This document shows positions 44,715-53,673 of a DNA stretch of 64,000 nt, piece by piece. The notes under the pieces were generated by a model that was not told the DNA's origin, did no database searches, and was given only the letters and a program-made list of their open reading frames with translations. Source of the stretch: an uncultured Candidatus Melainabacteria bacterium (lineage in GTDB: Bacteria; Cyanobacteriota; Vampirovibrionia; Gastranaerophilales; Gastranaerophilaceae). Both the position numbers and the translations under genes were made by a program. Positions within the stretch are counted from its first letter, which is position 1; the number at the start of each line of letters is the position of its first letter. The stretch lies in contig CAKUTX010000007.1 in the NCBI GenBank assembly GCA_934692485.1, forward strand, positions 8,837 to 72,836, given 5' to 3'.

Positions 44715-46106
44715 ATGGCTATTGTGATTAAGGATTTGGCAATAGAAAAAATATTTCTTTTACTTGCGGCATTATTTGGTTTTTTGTATGTTTTTATACT
44801 TCCGCCTTTTCAATCAGTAGATGAAAATACGCATTTTTACAGGGCATATCAAATATCTCAAGGAAGTTTTGTTTCAAAAAACATTAATACACAAATTGGA
44901 GATGAACTTCCAAGTTCTCTTAGCAATTTTTTTAATAATCACATGCGTTTAATCCGAAACATTGATGAAAAAACGAATTCTGAGACAATAAAAAAGAATT
45001 TTCAAATAAAAAAAGAACCACAAAATATCAAATTTACAGAATTTAGAAACACATCTTTGTACTCCCCAACTTGCTATATATCACAAGTCCCAGGAATACT
45101 TTTAGGAAATATTTTATCAGATAGAATTGCGGTTACTTTTTATTTAGGCAGACTTTGCAATTTGCTGTTTTATATAACACTTGCCTATTTAGCAATAAAA
45201 ACTATTCCTTTTTACAAAATTCCATTGCTATGTATTGCCTTAATGCCAATGACTTTGTCACTCGCAAGTGCATATACCAGTGATGTAATACTATTTGGAT
45301 TAAGTTTTTTATGGGTTTCTATTTTGCTAAATATTCTAACCAACTCTGAAAAATTAAAAATCTTTAGTAGAAAGATTTTGTATCTCACCATAATATCAGT
45401 ATTTATTTCTCTGTCAAAATTTTATATTTTACTTCTTCCCCTGATTTTTATACTTCCTGCTTCAAAATTTTGTTCTAAAAAAGATTATATTGGTTCAATA
45501 CTAATGATAGTAGGAATATCTTTATTAGGAGCTATGTATTGGGCATTCTGTATAAAAAATTTATCAATAAACATGAATGAACTTATAGCAAATCCAGATT
45601 TACAGATTTCATTTATCAAATCTCATCCGATTAAGTATATTGAAGTTTTGGCAAAAACATTTGTAATAAAAACACCCAGATTATACATAACTATGGTAGG
45701 AGTACTTGGCAATCAAGACACACCTCTTGACTTTATCACGTATTTTATCTATCCGTTTTTAATATATTTCGGAATTAAATCTGATGAATTCAAATTTTCA
45801 CTCGAAAAATGGCAAAAACTTGTAATAGTATTAACTCTAATGCTAGGGACAATAATTACTTATACAAGCTTATATCTAATGTGGTCTCCTGTCGCAAATA
45901 ACATAGTACTGGGGCTAAATGGCAAATATTTTATTCCATTGATACTACCTTTATTTTTATTATTCAAATCGCCAAATGCAAAATTCAATTACACTTCAGT
46001 AAAATATGCAATAATTCTAGCATTGATATTAATTTTGCTTTCCAGCGATTTCTCACTTATGCACAGATTTTACAATATCACCCCAAATCTATACTATAAA
46101 ATATAA
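44715..46106 (+). CDS. DUF2142-family polytopic membrane protein
   Basis: A 463-residue protein with about ten transmembrane helices. The first periplasmic loop has FILPPFQSVDENTHFYRAYQ, the PPFQ..DE..HFYRAYQIS pattern of the DUF2142 family, members of which sit in cell-surface polysaccharide loci and resemble GT-C glycosyltransferases or flippase-like proteins. No polysaccharide genes are adjacent. A TTGACA at 44688 has only a poor -10 (TAGTTT) overlapping the start codon. Confidence 0.8.
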   Translation: MAIVIKDLAIEKIFLLLAALFGFLYVFILPPFQSVDENTHFYRAYQISQGSFVSKNINTQIGDELPSSLSNFFNNHMRLIRNIDEKTNSETIKKNFQIKKEPQNIKFTEFRNTSLYSPTCYISQVPGILLGNILSDRIAVTFYLGRLCNLLFYITLAYLAIKTIPFYKIPLLCIALMPMTLSLASAYTSDVILFGLSFLWVSILLNILTNSEKLKIFSRKILYLTIISVFISLSKFYILLLPLIFILPASKFCSKKDYIGSILMIVGISLLGAMYWAFCIKNLSINMNELIANPDLQISFIKSHPIKYIEVLAKTFVIKTPRLYITMVGVLGNQDTPLDFITYFIYPFLIYFGIKSDEFKFSLEKWQKLVIVLTLMLGTIITYTSLYLMWSPVANNIVLGLNGKYFIPLILPLFLLFKSPNAKFNYTSVKYAIILALILILLSSDFSLMHRFYNITPNLYYKI

Positions 46107-46153
46107 ATAAACCAAAACAAGCTCTTACTCGTTTCGGTTTAAATAATTTAATT

Positions 46154-47104
46154 TTAGCTTTCAATAAAATCTCTAAAATGTTGCAACTCCTCTTTCCCTC
46201 GGATTTTTGTTAATGCGGACTCCTCTAGCTGTCTAATTCGTTCTTTTGAATATCCCATTAATTCACCCAATTGTTCTAAAGTACGTGGAGTTTCACCGTT
46301 AATTCCGAACCGACAAGTAATAATTTTTCGTTCTCTTTCTGACAAAGTCGAAAGCATATCTTTAATACTACCTCTTAAAACATTATGTCCTGTTTGAAAT
46401 TCCGGAGAGCAGTGTGACTTATCTTCAATATAATCCCCTACACTTAAATCATCAGTTACAGGTGTTTCTAAGCTTATAGGCTCTTTAATTATCGATTTTT
46501 TTATTGTTAAAAGCTGTTTTTGCGTTATACCAAGTCTATTTGCAACTTCAAAATCATTAGGTTCTCTCCCTAATTCAAATGCTAATGTTGTATATATTTT
46601 TTTGTACTTTCTAATTTTATCCATCATATGAACAGGAATTCTAATTGTTCTTGAATGATTTGATATTGCTCTAATAATAGTTTGCTTAATCCACCAAGTT
46701 GCATATGTTGAAAATCTAAAGTTTTTTGAGTAATCAAATTTTTCTGCCGCTTTTATTAAGCCCAAAGAACCTTCTTGAACTAAATCCATGAATAATACAC
46801 CCTGACCAATATATTTTTTCGCAATACTTACAACCAACCTCAAATTTGCTTGAACAAGTTTTCTCTTAGCAATATCTGCCTGAATTGGTTTACCTTCCTT
46901 AATCTCTCTGCCAAGTTGCTTTTCTTCCTTTGTGTTAAGTAACTTTATTTTCCCAATATCTTTTAAATACATTTGCAAAATATCATCGTCATTTGAAATA
47001 GAATTAAATGTCTTAGGCTCCTCAAACCCGTCACCGACATTATCATTATACACCCCTAACCCAACATAATCAGGCTTTAAATCCTTATATAAGTCCGCAA
47101 CCAT
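46154..47104 (-). CDS. RNA polymerase sigma factor, sigma-70 group 1/2
   Basis: A 316-residue sigma factor. Region 1.2 ([17 protein letters not shown]), region 2 ([52 protein letters not shown]), region 3 and region 4 ([29 protein letters not shown]) are present. Region 1.1 and the large non-conserved region of primary sigmas are lacking, and the length is that of cyanobacterial group 2 sigmas (SigB/C/D-like). It is thus more likely an alternative or stress/circadian-type sigma than the main housekeeping one, but this could be wrong in a reduced lineage. GAGAGGA lies upstream of the ATG. Confidence 0.9.
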   Translation of the reverse strand: MVADLYKDLKPDYVGLGVYNDNVGDGFEEPKTFNSISNDDDILQMYLKDIGKIKLLNTKEEKQLGREIKEGKPIQADIAKRKLVQANLRLVVSIAKKYIGQGVLFMDLVQEGSLGLIKAAEKFDYSKNFRFSTYATWWIKQTIIRAISNHSRTIRIPVHMMDKIRKYKKIYTTLAFELGREPNDFEVANRLGITQKQLLTIKKSIIKEPISLETPVTDDLSVGDYIEDKSHCSPEFQTGHNVLRGSIKDMLSTLSERERKIITCRFGINGETPRTLEQLGELMGYSKERIRQLEESALTKIRGKEELQHFRDFIES

Positions 47105-47194
47105 AAATCTGTTCCTCTCGTCTTAAATTCTCAATATTAAATGACGGAATAGAAACAATTTTGTTTCAATATCTTTTTTGTGTAAAATAATATT

Positions 47195-48349
47195 ATGGGA
47201 ATAATTAATGAAAAAGATTTTATAAAACAAGTCTCCGCAATGAATAAAAATTCCTTTGTTCCTGGGGAAAGAACGAATATTGCGGCAATAGATACACATG
47301 ACTTAAGATATTTCGAAAGCGGAGAGTTTTGTGCAAATCTTCATGTTCACACCCAATATTCGGATGGAACAATGTCTATCCGAGAATTATTAGAAAATGC
47401 AGAAAAAGCAACAATACATAACCCTAATTTTCTTGTTGCAATAACAGATCATGATACAATTGACGGAGACAAAGAGGCTTGTGAGCTTATCAATAATTAT
47501 AAGTCAGCAAATATTTGTCTTGGTCTCGAAATCTCTACGATAGCTATAAATTTCCATAATCAACCAAAGCCACTACAAGTTCATTTACTCGTTTATGGAA
47601 TTAATCCGTTTGACAAAAAATTGGACGAATACCTTATTACAAAAAGAAAACTAAAATTTGAACTTGCAAATAAAACCATAGAAAAACTTAATAACGCTCT
47701 TCCTAAATATAATTTTACATTAGAAGAAGCTGCAAAATGTCATAATATGGTTTTAAAAGGGCAAGACGAAGTCGCGCACCCGTTAAAAAAATATACATCT
47801 GGCAAAATATTACTTGATTATTACTTCCCAAATGCCGATTTTTCTTACGAAAAACCTATCTACAAATACAAATATTTATTTAAAGGGAAAGAACCTTACC
47901 ATATAACATATAAAAAAGCACTTGAACTGTACATTGGACACGATTTGCCACCAATTCCACAAGAAATTGAAAATAACATTAACATAGCTCGAGAAATTTA
48001 TTTAAAAGCACACCCATCAATTGGGAAAAAACTTGAACCATTTTCTTCATTTGAAGATGCAGTAAAATTTATTACAACACTTGATTTTGGTGTCATGTCT
48101 ATAGCTCATCCGGCTCGCACAAAAGCTTATTGTCCGGAATTTTATGAATATTTATTTGGCAATTTCAAAAAATTTGGGGGAGATAAAGCGATGTTTTATG
48201 AAGGATTTTACCAATCTTATGAAGGTGAATACTTCCAAAAATGGGGATATGAAATTGATAAAGCCGCTGAGAAATATGGCTTAAAAAAAACAGGTGGCTT
48301 AGATTCTCACGGGAAAAATTTATTTTACAGGTGCAACAAGAAAGACTAA
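47195..48349 (+). CDS. PHP-domain metal-dependent phosphoesterase
   Basis: A 384-residue PHP-domain protein. The metal-binding motifs are NLHVHTQYSDGT (about 48-59), ITDHDTIDGD, the central E of GLEIS, SIAHPAR, and the C-terminal GGLDSHG. This set supports a functional three-metal phosphoesterase. Substrates of stand-alone PHP proteins include nucleoside 3',5'-bisphosphates and histidinol phosphate; none can be chosen here. It runs divergently from the sigma gene and is followed one base later by a small secreted protein. Confidence 0.82.
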   Translation: MGIINEKDFIKQVSAMNKNSFVPGERTNIAAIDTHDLRYFESGEFCANLHVHTQYSDGTMSIRELLENAEKATIHNPNFLVAITDHDTIDGDKEACELINNYKSANICLGLEISTIAINFHNQPKPLQVHLLVYGINPFDKKLDEYLITKRKLKFELANKTIEKLNNALPKYNFTLEEAAKCHNMVLKGQDEVAHPLKKYTSGKILLDYYFPNADFSYEKPIYKYKYLFKGKEPYHITYKKALELYIGHDLPPIPQEIENNINIAREIYLKAHPSIGKKLEPFSSFEDAVKFITTLDFGVMSIAHPARTKAYCPEFYEYLFGNFKKFGGDKAMFYEGFYQSYEGEYFQKWGYEIDKAAEKYGLKKTGGLDSHGKNLFYRCNKKD

Positions 48350-48350
48350 T

Positions 48351-48761
48351 ATGCTTAAAAATTTTCTAATTTTAACAATTATATTATTTTCAACATCAAT
48401 TGCGTTTGCTGATGAAGGATATGTGAGTCCTGAAATTTATGCTATAAATGAAGCTGATTTAACAGATTATTACAATATACCTTCATCCCCAAGACTAAAT
48501 ATCGACAACTTAGACAAGCCGTCAAAAACAGTTAAAACAAATTCCGAAAAACCTACTCCGCACAAAGAAAAAACTCATCGAGCTAAAGGTGAAAAAAAGC
48601 CTTACGAAGATAGGATTATATACAAAGCTGCCAAATGGTGGACAGATCAAACATATAAATTTGACGACCCACACCACGGAGAAAAACACGAAATTAAAAT
48701 TAAAGCTCGTGAAGAATACGAAAAACAACAAGCCGAAAAAGAGAAAGAAACAAAGTATTAA
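48351..48761 (+). CDS. Small secreted lysine-rich protein
   Basis: A 136-residue protein with a signal peptide (MLKNFLILTIILFSTSIAFA, cut before DEGYVS). The mature region is hydrophilic and Lys/Glu/His-rich, with KWWTDQTYKFDDPHH in the middle and a charged helical tail (REEYEKQQAEKEKE). The family is unknown. It follows the PHP gene by one base and is probably translated from the same mRNA. Confidence 0.65.
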   Translation: MLKNFLILTIILFSTSIAFADEGYVSPEIYAINEADLTDYYNIPSSPRLNIDNLDKPSKTVKTNSEKPTPHKEKTHRAKGEKKPYEDRIIYKAAKWWTDQTYKFDDPHHGEKHEIKIKAREEYEKQQAEKEKETKY

Positions 48762-48859
48762 AAAACTATTTTGTATATTTGTGTAATTTGTTCTTTTCTT
48801 CAAAATTTTTTCTACTAATTATAAAACGATTAAAAAATAAAAAAATTCCAAAAAAATGG

Positions 48860-48888
48860 TTGACAATAAAATTTGTTTCAGTTATGAT
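48860..48888 (+). promoter_or_regulatory. Promoter of tRNA-Val
   Basis: TTGACA and TATGAT with 17-base spacing, ending 12 bases before the tRNA. Confidence 0.8.
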
Positions 48889-48900
48889 TAATTGTGTTGA

Positions 48901-48973
48901 GGGCGTTTAGCTCAGTTGGTAGAGCGCCTCCCTTACAAGGAGGATGTCAGAAGTTCGAGTCTTCTAACGCCCA
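48901..48973 (+). tRNA. tRNA-Val (anticodon UAC)
   Basis: Acceptor GGGCGTT/AACGCCC, D arm GCTCAGTTGGTAGAGC, anticodon stem CCTCC/GGAGG with loop CTTACAA (anticodon TAC at 48934-48936) and T arm AGAAGTTCGAGTCTTCT. No CCA is encoded. Confidence 0.97.
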
Positions 48974-48979
48974 AATAAA

Positions 48980-49007
48980 AGGACTGACATAAGTTGGTCC
49001 TTTTTTT
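48980..49007 (+). terminator. Terminator of tRNA-Val
   Basis: AGGACTGAC/GTTGGTCCT (two G-U pairs) with a 4-base loop, followed by T7. Confidence 0.85.
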
Positions 49008-49125
49008 ATTGTTTTTTTTGAACGTAGATAGACTCTCACATGTTGTTTCTCTTTTTTGAAGAGAGATTAATTTGTTAAGTTTTATACAAATTAATTGTTA
49101 TTTAGGCAATTTTTCCAACTAAAAA

Positions 49126-49140
49126 TACTTTGTATAAATA
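49126..49140 (+). promoter_or_regulatory. TACTTTGTATAAATA element
   Basis: Twenty-two bases before the start codon. It resembles the TACTTTATATATATAAG elements upstream of the genes at 25358 and 27541. Confidence 0.45.
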
Positions 49141-49162
49141 CGGGGAATTTTAGGGAATAATT

Positions 49163-51037
49163 ATGATTGCAATTAAAAGTATTGGGAAAATAGTATCTAG
49201 TCTAGCAAAAACAGAAAAAACGACATTAGCGCAAAATGATAAAGCAGTGTTTGATTTTTTCAAAAAAATGACAAGCGGTTATACTCCAAAACGCGGAAAA
49301 GATTTACCAAGAATTTGTTTTGAGGGTAGTAATTATGAAGAATTACCTTCTTTTGTTAGAAACCTAGTAGATGGGTTAAATCTAAAACGCCCCAACATAA
49401 CCGTTAGAGGTCGTTCAATGCAAAAAGGTCAAGGTATTTTAGGGTTTCAAATTTGTGATGGCAACAAAGTTGTAGGAACAACATCGTATGGCTTAGACTT
49501 AACCAGAGGAGAACCAATACAACAATTAAGAGTAAGTCTTGGTAATGGTACAGAAAAAGCAATAAGTTTTAATTCAATATTAAACCCAAACTTAAAAGGG
49601 GAATTATCTCTTAAAGGAGATACTTTTGTAAACAAAAAACTTGCGAAATCAATGGGAATACCAAATGAAATAATCGAAGGAATTCCATCTTTCAAAAATA
49701 TTTCTGCTGCTGGAATATCGGAACAGACAAAATACCTAAAAAGATTAATACAAAATAAAGGAAATATAATTCACTCTATTGATGAATGTATACCTGAATT
49801 GACCGAAATTGCAAAGAAAACAGGGAAAGTTACGCAACAATCTGCAACAGAAGCTGTAGAAACAATTTTATCAAAAATGGGTTACAATCCAAAAGATGTA
49901 AAATTAACATTTTTAGGGAAACAAGCTCAAGAATGTGGTTCTTTTTGCCAAAACACAGGTGGGCTTTCTCTGAATCTTAACCGGTTGAAAAATCATCAAG
50001 ATTTAGCAGATATTATTGGTCATGAATTAACTCACATGGAAGATTTTATAATGTTCTATAAACATAAAGGAGCAGATAATTTTAGAAAAATAATCGGAGA
50101 AGATTTTGACAAAGCCTGGTATGATAAAATGTCTAAATATATAGACACCAATAAACGTTCTGTTTCCAAAGTTCGCGCAATGGAAAAGGAATTGAAGAAT
50201 GAAACAAAAAACGAGCAAACTAATATTAACGGAGTATATCGTAGAACCAAAAATACTTTTGAATACATAAAATCTGATATTGAAAAAAATGCACGACAAA
50301 CCGAATTAGTATTCAAAGGCGAACTTAAAAAATTAGGAATTTATAGAAGAACATCGCTTAGCAAACAATATGGTCAAGCACCGGGTAATTACTCTGAAGA
50401 TTATTCTTTTATGTTTGAACGAATTAACAAATCACTAAATAAATATGGTTCTAATAAAGGGCAAAAGTTTAATGAACTATATGAACAAACTCTATATACG
50501 ATAGATGATGAACTGCCAGCTCTTTTTAAACAGTTCGAAGGACTTCCAGCAGGTAAAACTCGTAATCTAATTGAAAATAAAATAAATGAAATAATAAAAA
50601 ATAAGTATAAAGATTTTGAACATTTAGAGCTAAAAATAATGCGTGGAATGCAAACAAAACTGGGTTTAGCACCAATTCCAGAAGCTCAAGAGTTAACGCT
50701 TAAAGCTATACAAAGGATAAATCCGGAAATAGCAGAAATTCAAAAAGCATTGTTTGAAGGACGACCAAAAGCTGAATTCAAAGAACTCGTCAAAAAACAA
50801 AAAATATTGATTTCTCAGGGCTATGGTAATCGCGAAGAATTTTGGGCTAAAGTCGGAGAAGAATCTAAAAAAATTCAAAGAGAAACTTTAGAAAATGATT
50901 TAAGACCTCAGTTTGGAAAAAGAGATAAATTAGTTTCAGAAGATGTTGATATTAAAAAGCTTTCAGATGCCTATGATGATTTAATTAACTATGTTAAAAA
51001 ATATGGAACAAAAGAAAATACTGAATTTTTATCTTAG
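49163..51037 (+). CDS. Putative HExxH metalloprotease-like protein 1
   Basis: A 624-residue protein of no family I recognise. The middle has IIGHELTHMEDF (HELTH at 287-291), a zincin zinc-binding motif in a helix preceded by hydrophobic residues, as in active metalloproteases. About 25 residues upstream is LSLNLNRLKNHQDLADI. The C-terminal 300 residues are helical, charged and cysteine-free. There is no signal peptide. The first three residues (MIA) and whole leader are shared with the gene at 51322, whose body is unrelated. A toxin- or effector-like role is possible but unproven. The third zinc ligand is not obvious. Confidence 0.6.
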   Translation: MIAIKSIGKIVSSLAKTEKTTLAQNDKAVFDFFKKMTSGYTPKRGKDLPRICFEGSNYEELPSFVRNLVDGLNLKRPNITVRGRSMQKGQGILGFQICDGNKVVGTTSYGLDLTRGEPIQQLRVSLGNGTEKAISFNSILNPNLKGELSLKGDTFVNKKLAKSMGIPNEIIEGIPSFKNISAAGISEQTKYLKRLIQNKGNIIHSIDECIPELTEIAKKTGKVTQQSATEAVETILSKMGYNPKDVKLTFLGKQAQECGSFCQNTGGLSLNLNRLKNHQDLADIIGHELTHMEDFIMFYKHKGADNFRKIIGEDFDKAWYDKMSKYIDTNKRSVSKVRAMEKELKNETKNEQTNINGVYRRTKNTFEYIKSDIEKNARQTELVFKGELKKLGIYRRTSLSKQYGQAPGNYSEDYSFMFERINKSLNKYGSNKGQKFNELYEQTLYTIDDELPALFKQFEGLPAGKTRNLIENKINEIIKNKYKDFEHLELKIMRGMQTKLGLAPIPEAQELTLKAIQRINPEIAEIQKALFEGRPKAEFKELVKKQKILISQGYGNREEFWAKVGEESKKIQRETLENDLRPQFGKRDKLVSEDVDIKKLSDAYDDLINYVKKYGTKENTEFLS

Positions 51038-51139
51038 ACAAATTATGGTTTATGTATTGAAAATGAGTAAGCCCAATAATACTGCAAGCTAATCAATTAA
51101 ACTATTTTAAGCATTTGAAGTGTTTAGGTTTACCAAAAA

Positions 51140-51166
51140 AGGACTAACATAAGTTAGTCCTTTTTT
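51140..51166 (+). terminator. Terminator after the gene at 49163 (duplicated tRNA-Val type)
   Basis: Perfect 9-bp stem AGGACTAAC/GTTAGTCCT, loop ATAA, then T run. Confidence 0.88.
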
Positions 51167-51284
51167 ATTGATTTTTTGAACGTAGATAGACTCTCTCATG
51201 TTGTTTCTCTTTTTTTGAAGAGAGATTAATTTGTTAAGTTTTATACAAATTAATTGTTATTTAGGCAATTTTTCCAACTAAAAA

Positions 51285-51299
51285 TACTTTGTATAAATA
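51285..51299 (+). promoter_or_regulatory. TACTTTGTATAAATA element, second copy
   Basis: Part of leader module copy 2, 22 bases before the start codon. Confidence 0.45.
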
Positions 51300-51321
51300 C
51301 GGGGAATTTTAGGGAATAATT

Positions 51322-53457
51322 ATGATTGCAAGTAAAGTTTTAAAAACTATATTACCGCATACTTCTTTTATGAGAAGGATTAAAGCAAGGCCTTTTAATG
51401 AAGTTTTACGTGAAATAAAATCTCTTTCTAAACCTTCGCGTCATATTGAAGATATTAACCTAGCAAGCAAAAAAACTACTAGATTTGAACGATTTTTTAG
51501 ACAAAATCACACCCCAGCATTAGAAGATATAGGCGGAGGAGTGGATAATCAAAAATGGGACTCTTTAGAAAAATTATGTTCAAGACAAGGACTGAAAACA
51601 AAAGATATTGGCGCTATTGCAAGATATGATAATGAAACTGTAAAATTTTTATCTGAATTGCCTGACGAAAAATTGTTGAAACTAAGAGATTTTTTAAGAA
51701 TGAAAGACTCTCATTGTGAATACTTGCAAGCTGTAAACTCAGATATGTTAAAACTTTTATCAGAAATGAAAGAACCTCAATTGAATTTTATAAAAAAATA
51801 TATTCAGCTTGAAAATCGTGGATATAAAGTATTCAATGACAAACAAATACTTGCACTTTCAAAACTTGGTTGTAACGAACAACAAATAAACAAGCTTATC
51901 TTTGATGGTGGTTTGCATGGCGAAAGTATTCTGGAAGCTAAAATGGTTAAAAATTTGAATACAGACAAACTTATTCAAGAAATTAATCAAGCAAAAAAAC
52001 TCTATGGTAAAAATTTTGATAGCGCGCATATTATGCATAACAGTTACAACCCTGATAATTTTACACTTGCTATTGCTGAAAAAGGAACTGGTAAAGCATA
52101 TTTAAAAACTTTTGATAAAGATTTTAAAGTAATTAATCAAGAAGAACTATTTATTGAAAGCATTGAAAATGGAAACTTGTCATTAACACGTGAAAATGTT
52201 AAAAGTTTAAAGAAAACTCCAGAACTATTAAAGATGCTTGAAAAAGATGAAAATACAATAATAAAACTAAGAAGAATTTCTCAAAAAGGGGAGTTAAATT
52301 CGGATGTTACCTTAAAAGCTAATTATACAGAAACAACACAAAATCCTAAACTTTTATTTGGGAAATCGCAAGTGTTAAAGGAAGAATTATCTTTTGTTAA
52401 CAAAGAAGGAGAAAAAATTGTTGAAACAATGATACCTTCAGAAGTTGAAGGTGTATATAAAATTGTACAAAAAGCTCCCAATGGAACTGTAAAAGTTTTA
52501 GGTGATGCAAAAATTGATCCTCAAACTGGTGTAAAAACAATTACTAAAAACTTAGAATCTTTAGACGGAACAACAACAAGTAAAGTTATAACAATACAAC
52601 CAAATGGAAATAAATCATTAATGTACGTTATTAAGGATTCAGATGGAAAGGTTTTGATGAATAGACAATTAACTCATACATTTGTTAGTCCGACAGAAGC
52701 AATTTCTAAGGTAAATGGAAACACATACAAAATCAGCTATTCTACTGATAAAATTTCCGTACTTAATTCCCAAAATGGTAAAGTTACAGAAATAAATCTT
52801 AATGAAATCCTTAAAGATTGTACTCCGGAACAAAAACAAGAAATGATGACTGTGTTGAAACAAATGTCAGGAGAAAATTTGTTACACATAAATGATAAAG
52901 TCAAAAACTTCAAAGTGATAGATAACATACTAGATTCTTTTGCTTGTTACACTGGAAAAGATATGGGAATAATTGCAACTGGGGGAAATGAATTTGTATC
53001 AACCCACGAATTGTTTCATCTAATCAGTCAAGCCTCAAATGTTAGAAATGCTGAAAAAACTATTAATCTTCCAAAATATGTTAGAGGCAAAATAGGTGCA
53101 ACTTACCAAAAAGAACTAGATTTGTTTTTAAAACAATTCCCTGAAGCTCAACGAAACCATATTAAATATTTTACAAATCAGTTAACTCCAACTTCCTCAA
53201 TAGAAGAAACTATTGCAGAGGGTGGTGCTATATTAAATACATATAACAATATTCCTTTATTTTCAATTAGATCAGAATATCTCGAAAGATACTTCCCTAA
53301 AACAATCGCTCAAATAGAAAAGTCAACAATGCATACTGAGCCACAAGTTTTAGAAAAGATTGCTGGCAAGCAATTTTCCAATGTTAGTTTTAAGATGAAA
53401 AAAATTAATATTCCTGATTTCATGAATACAAGCAATAAGGAACTTCATATTGCGTAG
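51322..53457 (+). CDS. Putative HExxH metalloprotease-like protein 2
   Basis: A 711-residue protein. The first 230 residues are helical. The middle (about 330-510) is beta-rich with repeated YD/RHS-like strands (DGTTTSKVITIQPNGNKSLM, KDSDGKVLMNRQLTH). The C-terminal domain has STHELFHLIS (HELFH at 562-566) and, about 60 residues later, SIEETIAEGGAI, whose Glu could be the third zinc ligand. HExxH followed by an ExIAE-like helix is reminiscent of anthrax lethal factor-like zincins. There is no signal peptide. The C-terminal segment YFTNQLTPTSS to the end is duplicated just downstream. A beta-repeat stalk with a C-terminal protease resembles polymorphic toxin design; this is inference. Confidence 0.6.
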   Translation: MIASKVLKTILPHTSFMRRIKARPFNEVLREIKSLSKPSRHIEDINLASKKTTRFERFFRQNHTPALEDIGGGVDNQKWDSLEKLCSRQGLKTKDIGAIARYDNETVKFLSELPDEKLLKLRDFLRMKDSHCEYLQAVNSDMLKLLSEMKEPQLNFIKKYIQLENRGYKVFNDKQILALSKLGCNEQQINKLIFDGGLHGESILEAKMVKNLNTDKLIQEINQAKKLYGKNFDSAHIMHNSYNPDNFTLAIAEKGTGKAYLKTFDKDFKVINQEELFIESIENGNLSLTRENVKSLKKTPELLKMLEKDENTIIKLRRISQKGELNSDVTLKANYTETTQNPKLLFGKSQVLKEELSFVNKEGEKIVETMIPSEVEGVYKIVQKAPNGTVKVLGDAKIDPQTGVKTITKNLESLDGTTTSKVITIQPNGNKSLMYVIKDSDGKVLMNRQLTHTFVSPTEAISKVNGNTYKISYSTDKISVLNSQNGKVTEINLNEILKDCTPEQKQEMMTVLKQMSGENLLHINDKVKNFKVIDNILDSFACYTGKDMGIIATGGNEFVSTHELFHLISQASNVRNAEKTINLPKYVRGKIGATYQKELDLFLKQFPEAQRNHIKYFTNQLTPTSSIEETIAEGGAILNTYNNIPLFSIRSEYLERYFPKTIAQIEKSTMHTEPQVLEKIAGKQFSNVSFKMKKINIPDFMNTSNKELHIA

Positions 53458-53468
53458 GCAATAATTAG

Positions 53469-53654
53469 TTTGGAAACTTTTATTTTTATTTTACAAATCA
53501 GTTAACTCCAACTTCCTCAATAGAAGAAACTATTGCGGAGGGTGGAGCTATATTGAATACGTATAATAATCTTCCTTTATTTTCAATAAGAACAGAATAT
53601 CTGGAAAGATACTTTCCTAAAACAATAGCTAAAATTGAAAGAGCTACTGCTTAA
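53469..53654 (+). pseudogene. Detached 3' end of a paralogue of the gene at 51322
   Basis: An open stretch with no start codon that encodes FTNQLTPTSSIEETIAEGGA and continues to KTIAKIERATA before TAA. From about 53488 it is a close copy of 53168-53322 of the neighbouring gene; the first 45-50 bases are identical, then mostly synonymous differences accumulate. It lacks the HExxH part. It lies 20 bases from the convergent argS end. Confidence 0.85.
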
Positions 53655-53673
53655 GCAGAACCAAAAGCTATAT

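Larger units (their letters stand above)
48977..49172 (+). repeat. Terminator/leader module, copy 1
   Basis: About 195 bases, nearly identical to copy 2 at 51137-51331. It comprises the tRNA-Val terminator hairpin, a CTCTC(T)n/AGAGAG hairpin, a perfect 9-bp hairpin ATTAATTTG/CAAATTAAT, the TACTTTGTATAAATA element, an AGGGAA ribosome binding site and the first ten coding bases. Identity stops at codon 4. Confidence 0.92.
51137..51331 (+). repeat. Terminator/leader module, copy 2
   Basis: Matches copy 1 from the hairpin to codon 4 with only a few differences: the terminator stem is perfectly paired here (AGGACTAAC/GTTAGTCCT), CTCTCAC becomes CTCTCTC, and T runs differ in length by one or two. 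No tRNA precedes this copy. The 99 bases before it, after the upstream gene's stop, hold no gene. Confidence 0.92.

Noticed and set aside
44688-44716. Promoter of the DUF2142 gene
   Set aside because: TTGACA is perfect, but the only -10 at proper spacing (TAGTTT) overlaps the start codon and is poor.
46107-46153. Terminator between the DUF2142 and sigma genes
   Set aside because: AAACCAAAAC and GTTTCGGTTT pair imperfectly with internal mismatches and no convincing T tract, so I did not list it.
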